A stretch of 7,619 bases of DNA from Nitriliruptoraceae bacterium (GTDB lineage Bacteria > Actinomycetota > Nitriliruptoria > Nitriliruptorales > Nitriliruptoraceae), in NCBI GenBank assembly GCA_007120565.1, contig SKNK01000503.1:1-7619 (forward strand), read 5' to 3'. The position numbers and the translations under genes were made by a program. A model generated the notes under the pieces. That model did no database searches, was not told the origin of the DNA, and was given only the letters and a program-made list of their open reading frames with translations. Positions 1-6,480 of the stretch are shown one piece after another (the first letter of the stretch is position 1; each line of letters opens with the position of its first letter).

Positions 1-40
1 AAGAGGCGAGCCTGCCGTCCAGGCGACCCACGCAGCGCAC

Positions 41-58
41 GGCCCCCTTCGGGGGACC
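41..58 (-). terminator. Probable intrinsic terminator of the thymidine kinase gene
   Basis: Read on the minus strand, 22 nt past the tdk stop codon, the sequence GGTCCCCCGAAGGGGGCC can fold into a stem of about 7 base pairs (one T-G wobble) closed by a CGAA loop. No T-run follows, so this is a GC-only hairpin of the kind often found after genes in high-GC actinobacteria. The rest of 1-79 shows no recognisable gene. That it ends tdk transcription is inferred from position and stem strength. Confidence 0.55.
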
Positions 59-79
59 TACCACGGCGTGCCGAGGAGG

Positions 80-727
80 TCAGGCGGTGTCTGCGACCGC
101 ACGCAGTCCGGCGGGTTGCCCCCGGTCGAGGTCGGCGGTGGCTGACGTGATGCCCTGGCGATGGTGGTGGCGGCACAACACCTCGTACGCCACGACCGCG
201 TCGTCGACATCGCCAACGACCACCTGCTCACCTTCGCGTTGGATACGACCATCGACCGTGCGAGCGTTGAGCGTTCCCCGTTCGCCGCACCAGCACCGCG
301 CCTCGACCTGCAGTTCCTGCCGGCGATCGGCAAGTTCGAGCATCCGCTGCGACCCTGGGAAGAGCTGGGTCGTGAAGTCGGTCAAGAGCCCGAAGGCTTG
401 GACGTCGACGTCCAACTCGTCGACGACCTGCGCCAGCCCTTCGACCTGCGCTGGCGAGTAGAACTGGACCTCGTCACAGATCAACGTGTCGACCGCACGA
501 CCACCGGCGATCAGGTCGCGGACGAAGCCCACGATGTCCAGGTCGTCCGTGACGACCGCGGCAGGCTGGGCGAGACCGATCCTCGACGAGATCGTGCCGC
601 CGCCTCGATCGTGCTTGGTCAACAGCAGGCAGTGCTTGCCGGCCGAGACGGCGTTGTGATGGATCTGCAGCGCGAGCGTCGACTTGCCACAGTTCATCGT
701 GCCGTAGAAGAAGGTCAGCTCGGCCAC
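80..727 (-). CDS. tdk: Thymidine kinase (type II, TK1-like)
   Basis: Cytosolic salvage enzyme that phosphorylates thymidine to dTMP with ATP. The 215-residue product is close to the usual family length (E. coli Tdk is about 205). Visible motifs are a Walker A P-loop (GTMNCGKST, residues 9-17), the Walker B/catalytic acid in LICDEVQF (D85, E86), the FGLLTDF block at 112-118 followed by the conserved LFPGSQ stretch, and a structural zinc site from CWC (C145, C147) with C185 and a following histidine in CRHHH. The lasso region has the expected S-R-I-G at 48-51. I chose the GTG at 725-727 because the family begins immediately before the TFFYG strand and a purine-rich AAAGAGG lies just upstream. 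The frame stays open further upstream, but that stretch has no family match that I recognise. Enzyme identity is firm. It lies 133 bp downstream of the sensor kinase on the same strand, so co-transcription is possible but not shown. Confidence 0.95.
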   Translation of the reverse strand: MAELTFFYGTMNCGKSTLALQIHHNAVSAGKHCLLLTKHDRGGGTISSRIGLAQPAAVVTDDLDIVGFVRDLIAGGRAVDTLICDEVQFYSPAQVEGLAQVVDELDVDVQAFGLLTDFTTQLFPGSQRMLELADRRQELQVEARCWCGERGTLNARTVDGRIQREGEQVVVGDVDDAVVAYEVLCRHHHRQGITSATADLDRGQPAGLRAVADTA

Positions 728-849
728 TCGTTCCTCTTTCCCTGCTGGTAGGGGCGCGACCACGTTGTAGCGCACCGCGGCCTCACCGACGAACACCCGC
801 CCCGACAACGAGGGATGACCATGGTGGCACGCGAGCGACGAGCAAGCGT

Positions 850-859
850 GATCACCTCC
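850..859 (-). promoter_or_regulatory. Orphan ideal Shine-Dalgarno-like sequence between histidine kinase and tdk
   Basis: The minus strand reads GGAGGTGATC immediately after the kinase stop codon, a 10-nt perfect complement of the conserved 16S rRNA 3' tail (GATCACCTCC). It is about 120 nt from the tdk start, too far to serve it directly. Possible short frames behind it are a TTG at 845 giving 20 codons (783-845) and a GTG inside the motif at 855 giving 46 codons (715-855), the latter ending 13 bases into tdk. Neither peptide looks like a known protein. It may be a translated leader of tdk, a remnant, or chance. Confidence 0.35.
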
Positions 860-860
860 C

Positions 861-2372
861 CTACCTCGGCGAGCGTCGTGGGAGGTAGAGCACGAACCTC
901 GCACCTCCGAGATCGCCATCCTCGATCCGAACGGTGCCACCATGCATACGCACGAACTCGGCAACCAAGGTGAGCCCGATGCCGGTCCCTGGCGACGGAT
1001 CGCCCCTCGACGCCGGGCCTTGGGCGAAGGGTTCGAACACCGCGTCCTTGAGCTCGTCGGGCACACCGGGGCCATCGTCCTCCACGACCAGGGTGGCGCC
1101 GTCGGCATCCGGGCCCACGGTGACCAAGATCCGTGCGTTCCTGCCAGCGTGACGGCGGGCGTTGGTGATCAGGTTGACAACCACCCGCTCGATCTTGCCT
1201 CGGTCGATGTCCACCTCCGCCGGAGCGACCGCGAGCTCGACCCCGCCATCGGCCAGGTCCTCGACGACCTCGGCGACGACCGCCCCCAGATCGTGCCGCT
1301 CGCAGCGCAACGTGAGCACGCCACGGGAGAGCCGCTCAACGTCGAGCAGATCGTCCAGGAGCCGCTCGATACGTACCGCCTGACTCAGTATCCGACCGGA
1401 GAGGTGTGCGACCCTCTCACGAGGGAGCCTCTCCGCATGTCCAGCCAACGTGCCCGCGAACCCCAGAACCGTGGTGAGTGGGGTCCTCAGCTCATGCGAG
1501 ACCGCCTGCAGGAACAGGCGCCGGAGTTGATCGACCTGACGGAGCCCATCGGCAGCTTGCCGCTCGTGCTGGAGGGCACGGATCATCGACGCTTCGCGAC
1601 GGCGGTCTTGGGTGACATCACGTCCGATCCCGAGGACGGCAACGATCCGTCGCTCCCGATCGCGGACACAGACCTCCTCCACGGAGAGCACGACCACCTC
1701 GCCGTCTGGTCGCTGCCACTCGAACTCGATCGGCCACAGCTCCGGCCCGGGACCGAACCGGTTGTCGATGAAGCGCTGCCGAACGTCGGGCTCGAGACCG
1801 TCGCTCAGCGGGCTCGCATCGCGCCGCAACTGTTCGGCGGGGATCCCGATCGCGTCGGCGAAGGCGCGGTTGACGTGCTCGACGCGGAACTCCGGAGCGA
1901 AAGCGAACCGATAGATACCGAGCTCACTGGCTTCGGCGAGGGCCCTCAGGCCGCTCTCCAGTTCGCCGAGCTCGTGTTCGAGTCGATGGCGATCCTCGAC
2001 GTCGCGACCGCTGAGCACCAATCCTGCCGGCTCGCCATCGAGGAACAGCGGAGCTACGCCGATACCAACGACGACCTGACCCGGCGGCTGCGACCCCTCC
2101 CCCCACGGCGAGGTGAACGCCACATCGATCTCGGCGACCTCGCCAGCAGCGGCTCGTTCGATGCGCGCGAGCCCCTCCTCGGCGGTGCCGTCCGCGAGAA
2201 GCACTGAGAGGTGTCGGCCGACAACCTGCTCGTAGGTGAGCCCCGTGAGCCCTTCGCCGGACGGGTTGATCGCGCCGATCCGGCGCTGGTCATCGAGCAC
2301 GATCACCATGTTGGGCGTACTCATGTACGCCTCGAAGCCGAGCCGAGACCGGTCCTCCCAGGGTTCGGACAT
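861..2372 (-). CDS. Soluble double-PAS sensor histidine kinase
   Basis: Two-component sensor that should autophosphorylate on a histidine and pass the phosphate to an unseen response regulator. No signal peptide or membrane span is visible, so it is probably cytoplasmic. With this 503-residue start, the order is: PAS domain 1 (about 10-105), a short charged coiled-coil linker (about 128-150), PAS domain 2 (about 153-260), a HisKA dimerisation domain with the H-box SHELRTPL (H293), and a HATPase_c domain with N-box NLITNARRHA (N404), G1 box DDGPGVP, F-box FEPFAQG and G2 box GTGIGL. All catalytic boxes are intact and there is no receiver domain. Start choice is uncertain: ATG at 2372 has AGGA six bases upstream; in-frame alternatives are ATG 2390, ATG 2399 and GTG 2417, which change only the tail before PAS 1. 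Neighbours are aceE upstream and tdk downstream; no response regulator lies in the window, so its target and ligand are unknown. Confidence 0.92.
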   Translation of the reverse strand: MSEPWEDRSRLGFEAYMSTPNMVIVLDDQRRIGAINPSGEGLTGLTYEQVVGRHLSVLLADGTAEEGLARIERAAAGEVAEIDVAFTSPWGEGSQPPGQVVVGIGVAPLFLDGEPAGLVLSGRDVEDRHRLEHELGELESGLRALAEASELGIYRFAFAPEFRVEHVNRAFADAIGIPAEQLRRDASPLSDGLEPDVRQRFIDNRFGPGPELWPIEFEWQRPDGEVVVLSVEEVCVRDRERRIVAVLGIGRDVTQDRRREASMIRALQHERQAADGLRQVDQLRRLFLQAVSHELRTPLTTVLGFAGTLAGHAERLPRERVAHLSGRILSQAVRIERLLDDLLDVERLSRGVLTLRCERHDLGAVVAEVVEDLADGGVELAVAPAEVDIDRGKIERVVVNLITNARRHAGRNARILVTVGPDADGATLVVEDDGPGVPDELKDAVFEPFAQGPASRGDPSPGTGIGLTLVAEFVRMHGGTVRIEDGDLGGARFVLYLPRRSPR

Positions 2373-2508
2373 GTGCGATCCTGTCGGCATCTCCGGCATC
2401 GGGTGGCCCTGCCTCACTTGGCCGGTCGGCCTCCACCCCTCCCACCCAAGGGCACCACGACAACCCGCACCCGTTCACACGGGACTGGCCTCAGGGGCAT
2501 CAGCGACA

Positions 2509-2524
2509 CCTTGCGGCCGCAAGG
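2509..2524. repeat. Perfect 16-bp palindrome in the aceE-histidine kinase gap
   Basis: CCTTGCGGCCGCAAGG is its own reverse complement over all 16 bases. As RNA it would form a 6-bp stem with a GGCC loop, 73 bases past the aceE stop on the minus strand, without a T-run. It could act as a second terminator hairpin for aceE or as a dimeric regulator site upstream of the kinase gene. The sequence does not decide between these. Confidence 0.45.
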
Positions 2525-2562
2525 CCGACCGCTCCGCACGCCTGCGGCTGACTCGACCGAGA

Positions 2563-2582
2563 GCCGGTCCCCCGAGGCCGGC
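2563..2582 (-). terminator. Candidate terminator hairpin after aceE
   Basis: Starting about 15 bases after the aceE stop, GCCGG and CCGGC arms flank a 10-base centre, giving a 5-bp GC stem on the minus strand. There is no T-run, and the stem is modest, so this is tentative. Together with the palindrome at 2509-2524 it suggests that aceE may be transcribed separately from the kinase gene. Confidence 0.3.
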
Positions 2583-2596
2583 CGATCGATCAGACG

Positions 2597-5374
2597 CTAC
2601 CGGGTGACATCGTCGGTGTCGCCAGGTTGCCCGAAGTACGGGATCCGTTCGAAGTCGAGGGAGTAGCGCTCGATCGCCTTCGACAGGACGTCCTTGTCCA
2701 CCTTGCCGAGCTTCTCCAGTTCGGCAAGGACGCAGTAGACGACCGACTCGGCATCGATGCGGTGGAACCGCCGCAAGGCCTCGCGGGTGTCCGACCGCCC
2801 GAATCCATCCGTTCCCAGGACCGCGAAGGGACCCGGGATCCAGTCCGCGATCTGGAACGGTGTCGCGCGCATCCAGTCACTGACCGCCACGTAGGGCCCT
2901 TCGGTGCCCTCGAGGATGCGGGTCACCAGTGGAGTACGCGGGTCGGATTCGGGGTTGGTGCGGTTCCAGGATTCGACGGCAACGCCGTCACGGAGCAGCC
3001 GGTTCCATCCGGGCGCCGACCAGACGTCCGCGGACACGTTCCAGTCCTCGGCGAGCAACTCCTGTGCGCGAAGGGCTTCGTTGATGATCGTCCCGGACGA
3101 GAGGATGTGGGCATCGAACTCCCCGCCAGGACCCTCCTTGTACCGGTACAGCCCATCGATGATCTGCTGGCTGTCGACGTGCTCGGGCATCGCCGGCTGC
3201 ACGACCGGCTCGTTGTAGACGGTGAGGTAGAAGATCACGTCCTCGCCGGCGGAGCTGTCCTCGTCGCCTGCGGCCTCGCGGGGGTACATCCGTTCCAGGC
3301 CGTGTTCGACCAGTACCGCCAACTCGTAGGCGAACGACGGGTCGTACGCCTCGACCCCGGGGTTGGACTGTGCCATCAGGAGCGAGTGGCGGTCCTGATG
3401 CTGCAGCCCTTCCCCGTTGAGCGTCGTTCCCCCCGCGGTCGCACCGATCAGGAAACCGCGAGCCCGCTGGTCGGCCGCCGACCAGATCGAGTCGGCGGTG
3501 CGCTGGAAGCCGAACATGGAGTAGAAGATGTACAGCGGGATCATCGGCTCGCCGTGGGTGGCGTAGCTGGTCCCTGCCGCGTGGAAGGTGCCGACCGAAC
3601 CGGCTTCGGTGATGCCCTCGTGGATGATCTGGCCGTCCTTGGCCTGCTTGTAGGACAGCAACAGGTCCTGGTCCACCGGCTCGTAGGTCTGCCCGAGGTG
3701 GTCGTAGATCCTCGCGGACGGGAACCAGGAGTCCATCCCGAAGGTGCGGGCTTCGTCGGGGATGATGGGGACGATGCGCTTGCCGAGGTCCTCGTGACGC
3801 AGCAGGTCCTTGAACACGCGGACCAGGGCCATCGTCGTGGCGACCTCTTGGTTGCCTGATCCTTCCTTCAACGGTTGGAACAGGTCCGATGGTGGCAGTT
3901 CCGGCACGGTGAACGACACCTTGCGTTCCGGCAGGTACCCGCCGAGTTCGCTCCGGCGCTCCTGGAGGTACTCGTACTCCTCGGAGTCCTCGCCGGGGTG
4001 GACGTATGGCGGAAGATCGCCTTCGAGTTCGTCATCGGAGACGTCGATCGCCAGCCGGTCCCGGAAGGACTTGAGGGCGTTCGACGAGAGCTTCTTCATC
4101 TGGTGGACAGCGTTGCGTGCCTCGAAGTCGGGACCGAGGGTCCAGCCCTTGACGGTCTGCGCGAGGATGACGGTCGGTGCCCCCGAGGTCGCGGTCGCGG
4201 CTTCGAAGGCGGCGTAGACCTTGCGGTAGTCGTGGCCGCCGCGGGTCAGCTTCCCGAGATCCTCGTCGCTCAGGCTGTCCGCCAGCTTCTTCAGCCGCGG
4301 ATCAGCGTTGAAGAAGTCCTCACGAACGAAGTCGACCCCCTTGGTGACGTAGGTCTGCATCTGCCCGTCCGGGACCTCGTTCATCCGCTTGACCAGCGCA
4401 CCATCAACGTCACGCGCCAGGAGCGCATCCCACTCACGGCCCCAGATCACCTTGATGACGTTCCAGCCCGCCCCACGGAAGACTCCCTCGAGCTCCTGGA
4501 TGATCTTGCCGTTGCCGCGAACCGGGCCATCGAGTTGCTGGAGGTTGCAGTTGATGACGAAGGTGAGGTTGTCGAGCTCCTCACGGCTGGCCACAGCCAA
4601 GGCACCGAGGGATTCGGGCTCGGCGGTCTCGCCGTCACCGCCGAAGAACCAGACGTGCTGGTCGGAGGTGTCCTTGAAGCCTCGGTTGTGCAGGTAGCGG
4701 TTGTAGCGGGCCTGGTAGATCGCGTTGATCGGACCGAGCCCCATCGACACGGTCGGGAACTCCCAGAACCTCGGCATCAACCGAGGGTGGGGGTACGACG
4801 ACAAGCCGCCAGGCTCGACCTCCGATCGGAAGCGATCGAGCTGATCCTCGCCGATCCGGCCCTCGACGAAGGCGCGCGCGTAGATCCCGGGTGAGGCGTG
4901 GCCCTGGAAGAAGACCTGGTCACCACCGCCCGCATGCCCCTTGGCACGGAAGAAGTGGTTGAAGCCCACCTCGTAGAGCGACGCCGCCGAGGCATAGCTG
5001 CCGATGTGGCCCCCGGTTCCGCGTTCGACGTTGGTGCGGTGCACCATCACCGCGGCGTTCCACCGGATGTGCTGGCGGATCCGTCGTTCGATCTCCTCGT
5101 CACCGGGGAAGCGCGGTTCACGTTCCGGCGCGATCGTGTTGATGTAGTCGGTCGTGGTCAACGAGGGGATCCCGATGTTGCTCTGACGAGCCCGCTCGAG
5201 GAGTTTGAGCAGGAGGAAACGCCCTCGGGACTTGCCGACCTGGGACACCACGGCGTCGAAGGATTCGAGCCACTCCGAGGTCTCGAGCTCGTCGACGTCC
5301 GGGTACTGGGCGGTGAACCCGTCGGTGATGATCGGGTTCTCGGCATAGTGCTGTTGTTCGCGCATCTCGGCCAC
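2597..5374 (-). CDS. aceE: Pyruvate dehydrogenase E1 component, homodimeric AceE type
   Basis: Thiamine-diphosphate enzyme that decarboxylates pyruvate and acetylates the lipoyl group of E2 in the cytosolic pyruvate dehydrogenase complex. The 925-residue single chain fits the actinobacterial AceE class (E. coli about 887). Visible landmarks are GGHIGSYAS (121-129), GHASPGIYARAF (158-169), the ThDP/Mg motif starting at GDG (D247) and ending INCNLQQLDGP (N277, Q279 as ligands), RGGHDYRKVYAAF near 378, HQMKK (424-428), IIPDEARTFGMDSWFP (537-552), HEGITEAG with the catalytic-type E590, YSMFGFQR (618-625), GEGLQH (654-659) and VLGTDGFGRSD near the C-terminus. GTG at 5372-5374 is preferred because GGAGGA lies six bases upstream; an in-frame ATG three codons later has no such site. 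Oddities are GETAEPES where GEMDEPES is usual, Arg662 where the GEGLQHxDGHS motif has Gly, and an acidic Ser-rich insert at about 699-712. No E2 or E3 gene is in view. Confidence 0.97.
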   Translation of the reverse strand: MAEMREQQHYAENPIITDGFTAQYPDVDELETSEWLESFDAVVSQVGKSRGRFLLLKLLERARQSNIGIPSLTTTDYINTIAPEREPRFPGDEEIERRIRQHIRWNAAVMVHRTNVERGTGGHIGSYASAASLYEVGFNHFFRAKGHAGGGDQVFFQGHASPGIYARAFVEGRIGEDQLDRFRSEVEPGGLSSYPHPRLMPRFWEFPTVSMGLGPINAIYQARYNRYLHNRGFKDTSDQHVWFFGGDGETAEPESLGALAVASREELDNLTFVINCNLQQLDGPVRGNGKIIQELEGVFRGAGWNVIKVIWGREWDALLARDVDGALVKRMNEVPDGQMQTYVTKGVDFVREDFFNADPRLKKLADSLSDEDLGKLTRGGHDYRKVYAAFEAATATSGAPTVILAQTVKGWTLGPDFEARNAVHQMKKLSSNALKSFRDRLAIDVSDDELEGDLPPYVHPGEDSEEYEYLQERRSELGGYLPERKVSFTVPELPPSDLFQPLKEGSGNQEVATTMALVRVFKDLLRHEDLGKRIVPIIPDEARTFGMDSWFPSARIYDHLGQTYEPVDQDLLLSYKQAKDGQIIHEGITEAGSVGTFHAAGTSYATHGEPMIPLYIFYSMFGFQRTADSIWSAADQRARGFLIGATAGGTTLNGEGLQHQDRHSLLMAQSNPGVEAYDPSFAYELAVLVEHGLERMYPREAAGDEDSSAGEDVIFYLTVYNEPVVQPAMPEHVDSQQIIDGLYRYKEGPGGEFDAHILSSGTIINEALRAQELLAEDWNVSADVWSAPGWNRLLRDGVAVESWNRTNPESDPRTPLVTRILEGTEGPYVAVSDWMRATPFQIADWIPGPFAVLGTDGFGRSDTREALRRFHRIDAESVVYCVLAELEKLGKVDKDVLSKAIERYSLDFERIPYFGQPGDTDDVTR

Positions 5375-5422
5375 GAGGGATCCTCCACGGGCTGCGGTTG
5401 TCGCGATGACGGACGAGGTCCA

Positions 5423-5428
5423 ACGGTA
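5423..5428 (-). promoter_or_regulatory. aceE: Candidate -10 element for aceE
   Basis: On the minus strand TACCGT fits the actinobacterial housekeeping -10 pattern TAnnnT. Transcription would start near 5416, leaving a 5' leader of roughly 42 bases that contains the aceE ribosome binding site. No TTG-type -35 hexamer sits at 17-19 bp spacing, so support is weak. Confidence 0.3.
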
Positions 5429-5520
5429 ACCCGTCTCGCACGACCCCGCCTGCCAGGACCCTCTACCGAACCTCGAACCACCACGGTCAGGGTCGTCGCT
5501 CGGCTCGATCGCTCGTCGTT

Positions 5521-5536
5521 CGCCTCGTCTGAGGCG
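5521..5536. repeat. Short perfect inverted repeat in the divergent aceE-lipoprotein region
   Basis: CGCCTC and GAGGCG arms flank the four bases GTCT. As DNA it could be a regulator half-site pair between the two divergent start codons; as RNA it would be a 6-bp hairpin. In high-GC intergenic DNA short repeats like this can arise by chance. Confidence 0.3.
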
Positions 5537-5573
5537 CCCCCCGACCGGCCTTCCGTCATGCTCGATCAGCCCC

Positions 5574-5588
5574 CCACGGCTACCGTGG
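5574..5588. promoter_or_regulatory. Inverted repeat overlapping a TAnnnT element; possible operator and leaderless promoter of the lipoprotein gene
   Basis: CCACGG-CTA-CCGTGG is a perfect 6+6 inverted repeat with a 3-base spacer. It contains TACCGT at 5581-5586, which fits the actinobacterial -10 pattern TAnnnT and ends six bases before the ATG at 5593. That spacing would put transcription start on the A of the ATG, giving a leaderless mRNA, consistent with the absence of a Shine-Dalgarno sequence. No convincing -35 hexamer is present. A regulator bound to the repeat would occlude the -10 element. Confidence 0.4.
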
Positions 5589-5592
5589 CAAC

Positions 5593-5967
5593 ATGATCCG
5601 CGGACGGTCCGCCCTGACGTTGCTGTTCGCCCTCGCGCTCGTTGGCGCGATCGGCTGCACCGACGTGCGCGAACGCGGCGACCAGGCCATGGAGGCCATC
5701 GACCAGATGAGCGAGCGGGGCCGTTTCTGCCTCGCGCTTGCACGCGCGGTGACCGCCATCGAGTCGGCCTCGCCGGAGACCGCACGCGAGGCGATCGAGG
5801 AGGCCGTGACCCAGGCACCGGACGACCTGCTCGACGACGTCCGTACCCTGGCCGACGCGATCCGCGCTGCGGAGGATCAGGGCGCAGACGGGCTGCGAGA
5901 CCCTGAGGTTCAGCGAGCGGCAGAAGCACTCCGTGACCGGACCCGTGAACTGTGCGATCCGCTCTGA
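5593..5967 (+). CDS. Small predicted lipoprotein of unknown function
   Basis: The 124-residue product starts with two arginines (R3, R5), a hydrophobic segment at about 7-20 and a lipobox-like AIGC with C22 as the candidate lipidated cysteine, so it is predicted to be exported and anchored to the outer face of the membrane. The mature part is Glu/Asp/Arg/Ala-rich and looks almost wholly alpha-helical. Two more cysteines, C46 and C121, lie near the ends of the mature region and could form a disulfide that ties the helices together; this is inference. I recognise no family. ATG at 5593 is the natural start because the signal sequence begins there. There is no good ribosome binding site, which fits the leaderless arrangement noted upstream. 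It is divergent from aceE and leads a plus-strand run of three genes, with 51 bp before the next start. That it is a real gene rests on the signal peptide, the lipobox and coherent composition. Confidence 0.75.
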   Translation: MIRGRSALTLLFALALVGAIGCTDVRERGDQAMEAIDQMSERGRFCLALARAVTAIESASPETAREAIEEAVTQAPDDLLDDVRTLADAIRAAEDQGADGLRDPEVQRAAEALRDRTRELCDPL

Positions 5968-6018
5968 CCGAACACCATCCGTCCCCGCATCCGACGGCAC
6001 CGATGATCGAGACGACCT

Positions 6019-6480
6019 GTGGCTTCATCCCGTAAGCCGGTGACACCGGACCAGAAGAGCCGCGACCTACAGCGCGACTTCCGGACCCTGCAGAAGCAGG
6101 ACCCGAGCCCGGAACGTGCCGTGGAGCTCGCGACGCTCGCGCGGGCAGCCCACGAGGACCGCCAGCTGAACCTGGCCATGTTGGCGGCACAACAGTGTCT
6201 CGAGGAGGACCCGAGCGAACCGGAGCTGTTGGTCGCGGCGTACCGGAACGAGCAGGGCGGCGAACCCCGACTGCTGGAACTCGCGGACCTCCGTGACCTC
6301 GCCCGCTACCTCGACCGGCCCGATCTGACCGCGATCGCCGACCGGGATCTCGAGGTGGCGGCCCGAGAGTGGGTCCTGCCGGCCGAAGAGGGCGAACGTC
6401 GCTACCGGCTCAGGACCGTCCAGTCGCTGGCGTCTGCCGAGCTCGCCGATGGTCTGCGCAACGAGCTGGACCTCGCGTGA
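6019..6480 (+). CDS. Hypothetical helical protein with a TPR-like hairpin
   Basis: The 153-residue product has a basic, polar N-terminus with no signal peptide or membrane segment, so it is probably cytoplasmic. Residues about 33-68 resemble one tetratricopeptide repeat: two amphipathic helices ending CLEEDPSEPELL, close to the usual A-L-x-x-D-P-x-x-x pattern. The remaining sequence (about 84-150) is charged and helical with no catalytic motif that I can see. GTG at 6019 is the only sensible start in frame; the upstream ribosome binding site is weak (GAGACGACCT region), so the start is uncertain by a few codons. Its TGA stop overlaps the GTG start of the following dehydratase by 4 bases, the usual sign of translational coupling, so the two are very likely co-transcribed. 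A single TPR often indicates a protein-protein contact role, but no partner or function can be assigned from sequence alone. Confidence 0.75.
   Translation: MASSRKPVTPDQKSRDLQRDFRTLQKQDPSPERAVELATLARAAHEDRQLNLAMLAAQQCLEEDPSEPELLVAAYRNEQGGEPRLLELADLRDLARYLDRPDLTAIADRDLEVAAREWVLPAEEGERRYRLRTVQSLASAELADGLRNELDLA

Noticed and set aside
161..751. A 196-codon plus-strand frame antisense to tdk
   Set aside because: It mirrors the thymidine kinase reading frame, which has every family motif; there is no independent support.
728..1108. Upstream extension of the tdk frame to a 342-residue product
   Set aside because: It would overlap the 3' end of the kinase gene and adds sequence unlike any thymidine kinase. 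The family starts at the GTG at 727.
942..2207. A 421-codon open frame on the plus strand antisense to the histidine kinase
   Set aside because: The opposite strand encodes intact PAS, HisKA and HATPase motifs. Long antisense frames are expected in high-GC coding DNA, and the plus-strand product has no recognisable domain.
3875..4894. A 339-codon plus-strand frame (and another at 2627-3859) antisense to aceE
   Set aside because: Both are fully covered by well-conserved aceE sequence and show the Val/Asp/Arg-rich composition of shadow frames. Neither has a family motif.
5375..6190. Extension of the aceE frame upstream to give a protein of about 1197 residues
   Set aside because: The extension would overlap the divergent lipoprotein gene and is Arg/Gly/Pro-rich with no family match. 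AceE homology begins near 5374, where a strong ribosome binding site precedes the GTG.
6369..6476. Longer start for the dehydratase within the preceding gene
   Set aside because: It would require a 112-base overlap with the 153-residue gene, and the added residues are an Arg-rich shadow sequence. The 4-base GTGA overlap at 6477 is the typical coupled start.
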